DNA of 32,382 nucleotides from an uncultured Atopobiaceae bacterium (GTDB lineage: Bacteria; Actinomycetota; Coriobacteriia; Coriobacteriales; Atopobiaceae): positions 1 to 32,382 of the forward strand of contig CANQFP010000010.1 in the NCBI GenBank assembly GCA_947599965.1, written 5' to 3'. The position numbers were made by a program, and so were the translations under genes. This document shows, one piece after another, positions 14,967 to 23,050 of the stretch (within the stretch, counting starts at the first letter, position 1; every line of letters begins with the position of its first letter). Under the pieces are notes generated by a model. It searched no databases, had not been told where the DNA came from, and worked only from the letters and a program-made list of their open reading frames with translations.

Positions 14967-16160
14967 CTAGAGCCAGCCGAAGCGCACGGGCACAGTGTCG
15001 TCGTAGTAGCTGATCCAGTCGTCCAAGCTGATCGTTCGGATGTAGCCGATGTTGTCCATCACCATGCCGCCGCCGATGTAGATGCCCACGTGGCCGTAGA
15101 TGGAGCCGGCCGTGGTGTGGGGGTGCGTGGAGACGGCCACGATCATGCCGGGTTGGAGGTTCGAGCGGTTCGACGTGGTGCACTGGACGTACATGTCGTT
15201 GGCGTTGCCGCCGGGGTAGTAGCCGAGGGCGGCTTGGTAGACCTGCGAGACCCACATGGCGCAGAGGCCGTTTCCGGGCGAGCCGACCTCAGAGCAGGCG
15301 GCCACGATGGCCGAGCCTTTGTCCGAATAGGCGTCGTTCGCGCTGCCGCCGTAGTCGTAGTCGGGCGTGCCGGAGGTGCCGCTCGGCGCCGGATGGGCCG
15401 CGGAGCCGGCCGCCTGGGCGGCGCGCTGGGCCGCCTCGGCCTCGATGGCGGCCGCGAGCTCCTTGTCGCGCTTGTCCATGAGGTCGCGCACCTCTTGGCT
15501 GAGGTTGGCGACGGTGGCCTCGGCCTCCTGCTGCTTGGCCTGCATCTCGTCCATGCGGGCCTGCTGCTCGTCGCGGAGCTTCTCGAGCTCGGCTTCCTGG
15601 GCTTTCAGCTCGAGGCGGTCGTCCTCGAGTTCGCGCTTGATCTCGCGCACGTCGTCGATGAGGTCGACGTCGCGCTCTGTGACCTTGTTGGCGTAGTAGA
15701 TGTTGGAGGTGAGCTCCTCGAAGGAGGAGGAGCTGAGCACGAGCATGAGCAGGCTCTCGTGGCCGGCTTTGTAGTTGGCCGCGACGCGATCGGCGAGCAC
15801 CGCCTGCTTCTCCTTGAGCTCCACCTGGCGGGCCTCGATCTTGGCCTCGACCTCGGCGATTTGGCCCTGCACGCCCTCGATGGCCTCGAGGGTCGCCTGC
15901 TCCTCCTTGGCGAGGGCCTCGTAGTCCTTGGCGATCTGGTCGAGCTGCCTCTGCACCTCGTCGAGCTGCTTCTCGGCATCGGAGAGCTGCTGGAGGGTCT
16001 CCTTGGTGGCGCTCGCCGCGAAGGCGGGAAGCGTGGGCAGGCACACGGAACCGAACGTGAGGACGCCCGTGAGCAGGGCGGCCGCGAGGCGCTTGGTCAT
16101 CGACGGCGAGGAGGGCGCGCGGTGGCGCGCGGCATCGCTCCTTCGCGAGGGCATCGACAT
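14967..16160 (-). CDS. Secreted coiled-coil NlpC/P60- or CHAP-like peptidoglycan hydrolase
   Basis: A 397-residue protein; ATG at 16160 has GGAG five bases upstream, while an internal ATG at 16100 lacks a ribosome site. Signal peptide: Arg-rich n-region to about 24, hydrophobic core (AALLTGVLTFGSV), cleavage after AFA near residue 48. Residues about 52-290 form a long Glu/Gln/Lys coiled coil like the PcsB/CwlO N-terminal domain, which in PcsB keeps the enzyme inactive until FtsEX engages it. An Ala/Pro/Ser linker precedes the catalytic domain (about 290-397), with candidate Cys300 (GLCAMWVSQVY) and His357 (IYGHVGIYIGGG), a papain-like pair. It probably cleaves peptide stems during growth or division. 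No ftsEX is in the window. Confidence 0.88.
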   Translation of the reverse strand: MSMPSRRSDAARHRAPSSPSMTKRLAAALLTGVLTFGSVCLPTLPAFAASATKETLQQLSDAEKQLDEVQRQLDQIAKDYEALAKEEQATLEAIEGVQGQIAEVEAKIEARQVELKEKQAVLADRVAANYKAGHESLLMLVLSSSSFEELTSNIYYANKVTERDVDLIDDVREIKRELEDDRLELKAQEAELEKLRDEQQARMDEMQAKQQEAEATVANLSQEVRDLMDKRDKELAAAIEAEAAQRAAQAAGSAAHPAPSGTSGTPDYDYGGSANDAYSDKGSAIVAACSEVGSPGNGLCAMWVSQVYQAALGYYPGGNANDMYVQCTTSNRSNLQPGMIVAVSTHPHTTAGSIYGHVGIYIGGGMVMDNIGYIRTISLDDWISYYDDTVPVRFGWL

Positions 16161-16216
16161 GGGGGCTCCGTTCGATCTGCGTTTGATGTCGAGCTCGGTT
16201 CGGCAGGTAGGTGTGC

Positions 16217-16245
16217 ATTCTAGCGCGATCGCGGGGGTTTGCCAG
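16217..16245 (-). promoter_or_regulatory. Promoter for the NlpC/P60-like gene
   Basis: On the minus strand, CTGGCA (plus 16240-16245) is separated by 17 bases from TAGAAT (plus 16217-16222). The spacing is ideal and the -10 matches five of six consensus bases. It lies about 57 bases before the ATG at 16160. Confidence 0.5.
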
Positions 16246-16285
16246 ATGGGCGCGCCGTTTGCGCCCGGGCTCCATGAGGTCTCCG

Positions 16286-16294
16286 TGCTAGAGT
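16286..16294 (+). promoter_or_regulatory. Extended -10 promoter driving the FMN riboswitch
   Basis: TGCTAGAGT: TG at 16286, hexamer TAGAGT at 16289-16294. The predicted start, about seven bases later (near 16301), coincides with the first base of riboswitch stem P1, which supports the call. No good -35 is seen. Confidence 0.55.
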
Positions 16295-16301
16295 GGGTTC
16301 G

Positions 16302-16415
16302 CTGTTTCAGGGATGGGTGGAACTCCCTACTGGCGGTCAGAGCCCGCGAGCCGCGAACGCGGCCGATCCGGTGGAACCCCGGAGCCAACGGTCACAGTCC
16401 GGATGGAAGAAACGG
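16302..16415 (+). promoter_or_regulatory. FMN riboswitch (RFN element) controlling riboflavin import
   Basis: This matches the RFN consensus along its length: AGGGATGGGTGGAACTCCCT, then ACTGGCGGTCAGAGCCCGCG, GATCCGGTGGAACCCCGGAG, CCAACGGTCACAGTCCGGAT and GGAAGAA. Stem P1 is CTGTTTC (16302-16308) with GAAACGG (16409-16415). The ribosome site of the next gene, GGAG at 16414-16417, shares its first two bases with the 3' strand of P1, and the ATG follows at 16424. FMN binding, which stabilises P1, should therefore block ribosome access directly. No separate terminator or anti-terminator is visible. The class is certain; the mechanism is inferred from the overlap. Confidence 0.95.
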
Positions 16416-16423
16416 AGCGTGCC

Positions 16424-17011
16424 ATGGCTGCATCGTCCCACTCGACTTCGACCGTCTCCCGAAGCCATTCCACCGGCGCCGCAGGTGGCCCCTGGACCCC
16501 GCGGCGCGTGGCCGTCTGCGCGCTCTTCACCGCGCTCGCGCTCGTGCTCTCCTTCGTCGAGCTGCCGATCTTCCCGGCCGCGCCCTACCTCAAATACGAC
16601 CCCTCGGGCATCGTCGGCCTCGTCGCCGGCCTCGCCTTCGGCCCCGGCGTCGGCGTCGTGGTGGCGGTGCTGCCCTGGCTCGTGCACCTCTTCGTGGAAC
16701 CCTTCGGCGCGATCATGGCGCTCTTCTGCTCCGTGGCCACGGTCCTCCCGGCCGCGCTCGTCTACCGCGCCCGGCCCACGCGCACGGGGCTCGTCCTCGC
16801 GCTCGTCATCTCGGGCGTCATCGCCCTCGTGGCGGCGATCATCGGAAACATCGTGATCACGCCGCTCTACTCCGGCATGGACGTGGGCGCCGTCGTCGCG
16901 CTCATCGTGCCCGTGCTCATCCCGTTCAACGTGCTGAAGATCTGCATCAACGCCGTCGTGGCCGCCATCGCGCTCCTGCCGGTGCAGATGATCTCCGGGC
17001 GCTGGAGCTAG
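16424..17011 (+). CDS. ribU: RibU, riboflavin-binding S component of an ECF transporter
   Basis: A 195-residue membrane protein with about five or six hydrophobic helices after a Ser/Thr-rich N-terminus of ~30 residues. The first helix (VCALFTALALVLSFVELP) followed by IFPAAPYLKYDPSGIVGLVAGLAFGP is the RibU signature; the L-K-Y-D-P-S segment contributes to the riboflavin site. The start at 16424 is set by GGAG six bases upstream; an earlier in-frame ATG at 16403 lies inside the aptamer. Control by an FMN riboswitch fixes the substrate as riboflavin or a close flavin. It is the first gene of a three-gene operon with the ATPase and EcfT components, four bases before the next GTG. Confidence 0.95.
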   Translation: MAASSHSTSTVSRSHSTGAAGGPWTPRRVAVCALFTALALVLSFVELPIFPAAPYLKYDPSGIVGLVAGLAFGPGVGVVVAVLPWLVHLFVEPFGAIMALFCSVATVLPAALVYRARPTRTGLVLALVISGVIALVAAIIGNIVITPLYSGMDVGAVVALIVPVLIPFNVLKICINAVVAAIALLPVQMISGRWS

Positions 17012-17015
17012 GCGC

Positions 17016-18803
17016 GTGGACGGGGCTCGCGAGGGCCGCGTCCCCCTCGGCCGCTACGCGGCGCGCGTGGGGAGGGATCGCCTCCTCGCCACGCTTTCGG
17101 ACGTGGGCTACAGCTTCGACGGGGGCGCCACCTGGGCGCTCGAGGGCGTGTCGCTCTCGGTGGGGGCCAGGGAGCGTCTCTGCCTCATGGGGGCCAACGG
17201 CTCCGGCAAATCCACGCTCGCGCTGCTCCTGGCCGCCCTCCGCGCACCCGACGAGGGCACGGTCGAGCTCAAGGGCAGGGTCTGCTTCGCCGAGGGCGTT
17301 CCCGAGCCCGACGCCTACAGGGCGGCGCGCCGCTCGACCGGGCTCGTCTTCCAGGATCCCGACGATCAGATCGTGGCCGGGATGGTGGCCGACGACGTGG
17401 CCTTCGGCCCGGAGAACCTCGCCCTCGATCCAGCCGAGATCGGCCGGCGCGTGGAGCGGGAGCTCGACCGGGTCCACGCCCTCGACCTCGCGCCCGCCGA
17501 CCCCGCGGAGCTCTCGGGCGGCCAGCTGCAGCGGGTGGCCATCGCGGGCGCCATGGCGATGGAGCCCGCGCTCATGGTCTTCGACGAGGCGTCGGCCTTC
17601 CTGGACGTGCGCGGGAGATCGGCGCTCGCGCGCGTGCGGGGGCGCCTCGCCGACGTCTGTGCGCAGGTGTGGGTGAGCCACGCCCCCGAAGACGCCGAGG
17701 AGGCCGATCGGCTCGTCGTGCTCGAGCGGGGGCGCGTGGCCTTCGACGGGCCGCCGGCCGAGCTCCTCGCGGATGCCCCCCGCATGCGCTCGCTCGGCCT
17801 GGAGCCGCCGTTTCGCCTGCGGCTCTTCGAGGCCCTGCGCTCGCGGGGGTGGGAGCTCTGCCCGCCCGGGAGCGACGACGAGCTGGCGTGCTCGATCGCG
17901 CGCATTCTCGCAAAGGGGGGAGGGGTTTCGCGCCCCGTGCGGGCTTCGAGGGGTGCGAAGGCCTCGGCCCCATCGGGCGACGCCGCCGTCTTCGAGGCTC
18001 GCGACCTCGGGTTTTCCTACGGTGCCACGCCGGTCCTCGCGGGCATCGACCTGAGCGTCCGCCCGGGGGAGCTCGTGGCCGTGGTCGGCGCCACGGGCTC
18101 CGGCAAGTCGACGCTCGCGCGACTCCTCGCCGGCCTCGCCGAGCCGAGTACGGGCGTGCTTCGCTTTTGCGGGGCGGACCTCGCCACGCGCGCCGGTCGC
18201 CGGGCGGCGAGCGGGCGCATCGGCTTCGTCATGCAGCGCCCCGAGCGCCAGCTCTTCGCCGAGACGCTCGCCAAAGACGTGGCCTTCGGCCCGGAGAACC
18301 TCGGCCTTCCGGGAGTTGAGGTGGAGGCGCGCGTGGAGGGCGCGCTTGGGCGCCTCGGCATCGCCGAGCTCGCCGATCGCTCGCCCTTCGAGCTCTCGGG
18401 CGGTCAGCAGCGTCTCGCGGCCCTCGCGGGCGTGCTCGCCTTGGATCCGGAGGCGTGGATCCTCGACGAACCCACGGCCGGCCTCGACGCCGAGGCCGCG
18501 GCGCGCGTCGACGCGCTCATAACCGAGCTCGGAGCCGAGGGCCGTCCCGTCATCCTCATCACGCACGCCATGGAACGGGCCGCCGCGGCCGATCGCGTGG
18601 TCGTCCTCGCGGATGGGCGCGTGGGGCTCGCGGGTACGCCGGCCGAGGTCTTCTCCCACGCGCGCGAGCTCGAGGCCGCCGGGCTCGGGCTCCCGGCGCC
18701 GCTCGTCTTCGCCCGCAGGCTCCGCGAGCTCGGCGCGGACGTTGGCGATCCGCTCACCTTCGAGGCGCTCGTGGACGCGCTCGGGGAGGTGGGGTGCTCG
18801 TGA
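17016..18803 (+). CDS. Fused double ATPase (EcfA1-EcfA2) of the ECF importer
   Basis: A 595-residue protein with two complete ABC ATPase domains in one chain. Domain 1: Walker A GANGSGKST (59-67), Q-loop FQDPDDQI, signature LSGGQ (166-170), Walker B MVFDE (187-191), switch His in WVSHAPED. Domain 2: Walker A GATGSGKST (358-366), MQRPERQLF, LSGGQ (460-464), ILDEP (482-486), His in ITHAMER. A linker of about 25 residues near 300-325 joins them. In most bacteria EcfA and EcfA' are separate subunits. Domain 1 has DEAS instead of DEPT after Walker B, a small deviation that may make the two sites unequal. GTG start; GGAG about nine bases upstream overlaps the end of ribU. Confidence 0.93.
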   Translation: MDGAREGRVPLGRYAARVGRDRLLATLSDVGYSFDGGATWALEGVSLSVGARERLCLMGANGSGKSTLALLLAALRAPDEGTVELKGRVCFAEGVPEPDAYRAARRSTGLVFQDPDDQIVAGMVADDVAFGPENLALDPAEIGRRVERELDRVHALDLAPADPAELSGGQLQRVAIAGAMAMEPALMVFDEASAFLDVRGRSALARVRGRLADVCAQVWVSHAPEDAEEADRLVVLERGRVAFDGPPAELLADAPRMRSLGLEPPFRLRLFEALRSRGWELCPPGSDDELACSIARILAKGGGVSRPVRASRGAKASAPSGDAAVFEARDLGFSYGATPVLAGIDLSVRPGELVAVVGATGSGKSTLARLLAGLAEPSTGVLRFCGADLATRAGRRAASGRIGFVMQRPERQLFAETLAKDVAFGPENLGLPGVEVEARVEGALGRLGIAELADRSPFELSGGQQRLAALAGVLALDPEAWILDEPTAGLDAEAAARVDALITELGAEGRPVILITHAMERAAAADRVVVLADGRVGLAGTPAEVFSHARELEAAGLGLPAPLVFARRLRELGADVGDPLTFEALVDALGEVGCS

Positions 18804-19585
18804 GCTCGACCTCCCGCATCGCCGCCGATCGCTCGCCGCTCGCCTCGCTCGACCCGAGGACCAAGATCCTCGGCGCCATCGCCCTCATGGCGATGAGCTT
18901 CTTCGTGGGAAACCTCGCCCAGGGCGCCCTCGCGCTCGCCATGGTCTTCTCGTTGCTCGGCCTCGGCGATCTTTCCGTGGGCCGCTTCTTTCGCTCGGTT
19001 GTGCCCATCGTCTTGCCGCTCATCGTCGTGGCGGCGCTCAACCTCGTCGTCACGCGAAGCGGTCCCGTGATCTGGAGCTGGGGGTTTCTCTCCGTCACGC
19101 TCGACGGGGCCGCCACGGCGCTCGCCTACGGCTTTCGCGTGACCCTCATCGTCTGCTTCGGCGCCACGCTCCTCGCCACGACGCCCGCCGGAGAGCTCGC
19201 CGATGCCTTCGCGCGCCTGCTATCGCCGCTTCGCAGGCTCGGCGCGCCGGTGGAGGAGTGGGCGCTCGTGTTCTCCCTCGCCCTGCGCTTCGTGCCGACG
19301 CTCGCGGGGGAGTTCCATGCGGTTCGCGAGGCCCAGGCCTCGCGCGGCGGCACCATCGCCCGCGGACGGGCGACGCAGCGCCTTCGCGCCCTCGTCGCCC
19401 TCGTGGTTCCGGTCTTCGCGGCGGCGCTTCGCCACGCCGACAACCTCTCGCTCGCCCTCGATTCGAGGGCCTGGGAAAGCGGCGGCGTGCGCACGCGCTG
19501 GCATCCGCTTCGCTTCACGGGACGGGACGCGGCCGCCTCGGCGGTGCTCGTCTTCTACGCGGTGATCCTCACGGCGCTGTCGTGA
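18800..19585 (+). CDS. ecfT: EcfT transmembrane coupling component
   Basis: A 261-residue membrane protein with about five hydrophobic segments (near 22-52, 64-84, 103-127, 155-168 and 243-260). The two Ala/Ser-Arg-Gly-type coupling-helix motifs that dock into the ATPases are present: ASRG (180-183) and DSRAW (221-225). The GTG at 18800 forms a GTGA overlap with the ATPase stop. Another in-frame GTG at 18794 is closer to the GGGGAGG ribosome site and is a real alternative. With ribU and the fused ATPase it makes a self-contained riboflavin importer; whether other S components elsewhere share it is not visible. Its last 17 bases overlap the convergent HAD gene. Confidence 0.93.
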   Translation: MSSTSRIAADRSPLASLDPRTKILGAIALMAMSFFVGNLAQGALALAMVFSLLGLGDLSVGRFFRSVVPIVLPLIVVAALNLVVTRSGPVIWSWGFLSVTLDGAATALAYGFRVTLIVCFGATLLATTPAGELADAFARLLSPLRRLGAPVEEWALVFSLALRFVPTLAGEFHAVREAQASRGGTIARGRATQRLRALVALVVPVFAAALRHADNLSLALDSRAWESGGVRTRWHPLRFTGRDAAASAVLVFYAVILTALS

Positions 19586-20411
19586 GGCCGAGGTGGTCGA
19601 AGGCGAGCGCGAGGCCGTCCTCGTCCACGTCGCCCGTCACGTAGTCGGCCGCGGCCTTGGTCTCGTCGTCGGCGTTTCCCATGGCCACGCTGAAGGCGCA
19701 CACCTGAAACATCGGGATGTCGACGATGGCGTCGCCGAAGGCGATCGTGTCGGCCTGCGAGGCGCCGATGTAGGCGAGGAGCTTGCGGACCGAGAGGCCC
19801 TTGTCGATCTCCTTCACGCCGAGGTCGCCGAAGAGGGCCGTGTTCTCGTAGCCGCCCCAGAGGCCGACCTTGAGGTCGGGGAACGCCTCGATCGCGTCCA
19901 GATAGTCCTGGTAGCTCGAGAGGACGAAGCTGATCTTGTTCACCTCGTCGCGGAAGAGGTCCGCGCCGAAGATCATGGTGGGGAAGGCCTCGCGTACGCC
20001 GTAGCTCTCGTCCACGGGGCGATCCTTGCGCCGCATGTACTCGCGGATGGCGCCATCGCCCACGCCCTCGAACCGCTCGCTCGCGAAGAGGCCGTCGTTC
20101 GCCTCGAGGTAGAACTCGAGGCCGCGACCGTGGAGCCATTCGACGCATTCGCGCTCCTCCTCGGGCGTGAGCGACTGGTGGAAGACCTCGATGCCGTGGT
20201 CCTCCACGTAGCCGCCGTTCGCGCCGATGAGCCCGTCGAGGCCGATCTCCCAGATGTCGGGGTAGATCTCGGCCTTCGAGCGCCCGGTGCAGAGGTAGAC
20301 GCGGTGGCCGAGCGCGCGGGCGGCGCGAATGGCCTCGATGGCGCTCTCGGGAACCACGTTGTGGGAGCCGGTGAGGGTGTTGTCCACGTCGACGAAGCAA
20401 ACCTTGGGCAT
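19569..20411 (-). CDS. Cof-type HAD hydrolase
   Basis: A 280-residue HAD-superfamily phosphatase with a C2B-type cap. Motif I is DVDNT (nucleophile Asp8, acid/base Asp10), motif II CTGRS, motif III the Lys in DKGLSVRKL, and motif IV GDAIVDIPMF. The family (Cof/YidA/YbiV) dephosphorylates sugar phosphates, flavin or pyridoxal phosphates with loose specificity. FMN or a flavin precursor is conceivable given the adjacent riboflavin importer, but the two are on opposite strands and the link is weak. Its start lies nine bases after the helicase stop, so these two are probably co-transcribed. The 17-base convergent overlap with ecfT leaves no room for a terminator between them. Confidence 0.9.
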   Translation of the reverse strand: MPKVCFVDVDNTLTGSHNVVPESAIEAIRAARALGHRVYLCTGRSKAEIYPDIWEIGLDGLIGANGGYVEDHGIEVFHQSLTPEEERECVEWLHGRGLEFYLEANDGLFASERFEGVGDGAIREYMRRKDRPVDESYGVREAFPTMIFGADLFRDEVNKISFVLSSYQDYLDAIEAFPDLKVGLWGGYENTALFGDLGVKEIDKGLSVRKLLAYIGASQADTIAFGDAIVDIPMFQVCAFSVAMGNADDETKAAADYVTGDVDEDGLALAFDHLGLTTAP

Positions 20412-20420
20412 GGGCGTCTC

Positions 20421-23021
20421 CTAACGCTCGGTCAATCCGCTTTCGAGCAGGTCTTCGATGAAGCCGGCGGCGTAGGCGGAGAAGACCACCTCGCCGGCTT
20501 CCTGGGTGGCGTCGAGATCGATGGTGGCGAGGATCTGGAAGTCGTGGTCGCCGGCCTCGTCCGCGACGATCTGGCGAACCTTCCACCTGTGCGTGGCGAG
20601 CTCCGGGGCCTCGTCGAGCTCGAAGTGGGCCGCGGAGCGCGCGTCGGCGTCCGTGCCCACGAGCTCATGGGCATCGTAGTAGGCGTCGAGGAGCTCGCGC
20701 CAGCGCGCCCGACCGAAACCCATGGCGCCGTCGAGTTCCCCCAGGGCCTCGGCGTCGTCTGCCGCCATGGCGAGCACGCGCCTGAAGAGCGCGTTTCTCA
20801 CCTGCACCTCGAGCCCGTGCCTATCGACGTGGAGGACGGCATCCGCCGCGGGCGGCGCCACCTCCTCCTCGCCGGCCGCCGCCCAGGCGTCCACGAGGGA
20901 GCTGTCCGTCGTGCGCACCACGTAGCCGAGCCACGCGATGATGTCGGCCAGGCGCTCGTCGACGTAGGCGTCGGGCACCGAGCGCGAGAGCAGGTGGTAG
21001 GCGTTGGAGAGGTAGCGAAGGAGGATGCCCTCGGCTCGGGCGATGCCGAGGGCGCCGATGTAGGCCCGAAAGCCCATGGCGCCCTCCACCATGGCCCTGA
21101 GCACGCTCTTCGGGCTCGGCTCGACGTCGCGCGCCCACGGCACGCGCACGCAGTAGATCTCGTAGGCGCTTCGGATGAGCTCCTCGAGCGGCTTCGGCCA
21201 GCTGATCTCGGCCACGCGCTCCTTGCGCTCGTCGACGTCGACACCCTCGGCGCGAAGCTCGGCCCAGGCGGCGTCGCGCGCCTTGCGCTCCTGGGCGCGA
21301 AGCACCTGGCGCGGGTCCTCGAGCACGGCCTCGGCGAGCGAGATCACGTCGAGGGCGTAGGTGGGGCTCTCGGGCTCGAGGAGGTCGAGCGCCGCGATGA
21401 AGAAGGGCGAGAGCGGTTCGTCCAAGGAGAAGTCCTCGGGCAGGTCGATGGTGAGCTCGTAGCGCTCGTCTCCGGCTTCGTCCTCGCTCGCCACGACGAC
21501 GCCGGTGTCGATGAGGGTGAGGAGGATCTCGCGGGCGCGGGCTCGCTGCGTCTCCTTCGCCTCCTCGGAGATGGCGGCGCCGTCGATGAGCGCGAGGATC
21601 GATTCCCAGGCGTCTCCGCCGCGCGCCACGAGGGAGAGCACCATCGCGTGGGAGATCTGGAACTGCGCGACGAGCGTTTCCGGCGCCTTGGCCACGAGGT
21701 TCTCGAAGGTCTTCTCGCTCCAGCCGACGAAGCCCTTGGGCGGCTGCTTCTTACGCAGCTTGCGGGCCCTCTTCGGATCGCCGCCCGCCTTCTGCCGCTG
21801 GCGTTCGTTCTCGATCTCGTGCTCGGGCGCCTGGGCGATGACGACGCCCTCCACGTCGAATCCGGCGCGCCCGGCGCGCCCCGCGATCTGGTGGAACTCG
21901 CGGGCCGAGAGGCGGCGCACGCGCGTGCCGTCGAACTTGGAGAGCGCCGTGAGGAGCACGGTGTGGATGGGCACGTTGATGCCGACGCCGAGGGTGTCGG
22001 TGCCGCAGATGACCTCGAGGAGGCCCTGCTGGGCGAGGCGCTCCACGAGGAGCCGGTAGCGCGGCAGCATGCCCGCGTGGTGGACGCCGACGCCCGCCTG
22101 CAGGAGGCGCTGGAGGGTCTTCCCGAAGGGGGTGGTGAAGCGCGTGCCCTTCATGGCCTCGCGCACGCCGTCTCGCCGCTCCTTCCCCGCCACGCCGAAG
22201 CTCGCCAGGGCCTGGGCGCTCGCGAGCGCCGCGTCTTGGGAGAAATGCACGATGTAGAGGGGGCCCTCGTCGCGTTTGAGCGAGAGCTCCACCGCCGCCT
22301 CGAGGGGCTGCAGCGAGTAGCGGTAGGCGAGCGGCACCGGCCGCGGCGCGTCCTCGATGCGATCGACGGGTCGGCCGCCTCGCTCCTCGAGGGCCTCCGC
22401 GATGGCGCTCACGTCGCCGAGCGTGGCGCTCATGAGCAGGAACTGCGCATGCGGCATCTCGATGAGCGGCACCTGCCAGGCCCACCCGCGCTCGGGGTCG
22501 CCGTAGTAGTGGAACTCGTCCATGACCACGCAGTCGACGCCGCAGCCCTCGCCCTCGCGAAGCGCCCGGTTGGCGAGGATCTCCGCCGTGCAGCAGATGA
22601 CGGGCGCATCGGCGTTGATGGAGGCGTCGCCGGTGAGCATGCCCACGTTGTCGCGGCCGAGGACGTCGACGAAGTCGAAGAACTTCTCCGAGACGAGTGC
22701 CTTGATGGGCGCGGTGTAGTAGCACGTGCGTCCGGTGGCGATGGCCATGAAGGCGAGCCCGAGGCCCACGAGGCTCTTCCCGCTGCCGGTGGGGGTGCCG
22801 AGGATCACGGAATCGCCCGCGGCGAGGTCCATGAGGGCGTCTTCCTGATGCGGCCAGAGCTCGAAGCCGCGCTCGAGGGTCCACTCGAGGTACGTCTCGA
22901 ACGCCTCGTCGGGCACGAGGAGCTCCCCCTCGCCCGTCTTGGCCCAAGGGAGCTTGTAGCCGAGTGAGCCGTAGGCGAAGGCGTCGTCTGCGAGCTGCTC
23001 CGTGTGTTCCGCTTCATCCAT
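20421..23021 (-). CDS. Ski2/Mtr4-like DEAD/DEAH-box helicase (DUF3516 type)
   Basis: An 866-residue superfamily 2 helicase. RecA-1: Walker A GTPTGSGKS (75-83), TAPIKAL (Ia), DEFH box (168-171), SAT (198-200). RecA-2: GVHHAGMLP, TDTLGVGIN, QIAGRAGR (378-385). A Lys/Arg-rich segment (about 400-420, RKLRKKQPPKG) and a ~440-residue helical C-terminal region follow, the arrangement of actinobacterial DUF3516 helicases, which resemble Ski2-like RNA helicases. A role in RNA turnover or ribosome maturation is likely but unproven. There is no good ribosome site; the ATG lies six bases after a -10-like TAGACT, so the mRNA may be leaderless. Immediately upstream is the nine-copy repeat region. Confidence 0.92.
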   Translation of the reverse strand: MDEAEHTEQLADDAFAYGSLGYKLPWAKTGEGELLVPDEAFETYLEWTLERGFELWPHQEDALMDLAAGDSVILGTPTGSGKSLVGLGLAFMAIATGRTCYYTAPIKALVSEKFFDFVDVLGRDNVGMLTGDASINADAPVICCTAEILANRALREGEGCGVDCVVMDEFHYYGDPERGWAWQVPLIEMPHAQFLLMSATLGDVSAIAEALEERGGRPVDRIEDAPRPVPLAYRYSLQPLEAAVELSLKRDEGPLYIVHFSQDAALASAQALASFGVAGKERRDGVREAMKGTRFTTPFGKTLQRLLQAGVGVHHAGMLPRYRLLVERLAQQGLLEVICGTDTLGVGINVPIHTVLLTALSKFDGTRVRRLSAREFHQIAGRAGRAGFDVEGVVIAQAPEHEIENERQRQKAGGDPKRARKLRKKQPPKGFVGWSEKTFENLVAKAPETLVAQFQISHAMVLSLVARGGDAWESILALIDGAAISEEAKETQRARAREILLTLIDTGVVVASEDEAGDERYELTIDLPEDFSLDEPLSPFFIAALDLLEPESPTYALDVISLAEAVLEDPRQVLRAQERKARDAAWAELRAEGVDVDERKERVAEISWPKPLEELIRSAYEIYCVRVPWARDVEPSPKSVLRAMVEGAMGFRAYIGALGIARAEGILLRYLSNAYHLLSRSVPDAYVDERLADIIAWLGYVVRTTDSSLVDAWAAAGEEEVAPPAADAVLHVDRHGLEVQVRNALFRRVLAMAADDAEALGELDGAMGFGRARWRELLDAYYDAHELVGTDADARSAAHFELDEAPELATHRWKVRQIVADEAGDHDFQILATIDLDATQEAGEVVFSAYAAGFIEDLLESGLTER

Positions 23022-23027
23022 GACGAA

Positions 23028-23033
23028 AGTCTA
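23028..23033 (-). promoter_or_regulatory. -10 box placing the helicase start at its ATG (leaderless candidate)
   Basis: Minus-strand TAGACT (plus AGTCTA 23028-23033) is six bases from the ATG at 23021. With usual -10 to +1 spacing, transcription would begin at or next to the A of ATG. No Shine-Dalgarno sequence is seen in those six bases (TTCGTC). The -35 is unclear. Confidence 0.4.
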
Positions 23034-23050
23034 CGCCCGGCAGGCCTCTC

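Noticed and set aside
16403-16423. ATG at 16403 as the ribU start
   Set aside because: It is part of the conserved 3' strand of the FMN aptamer (GGATGGAAGAA). The ATG at 16424 has the proper ribosome site.
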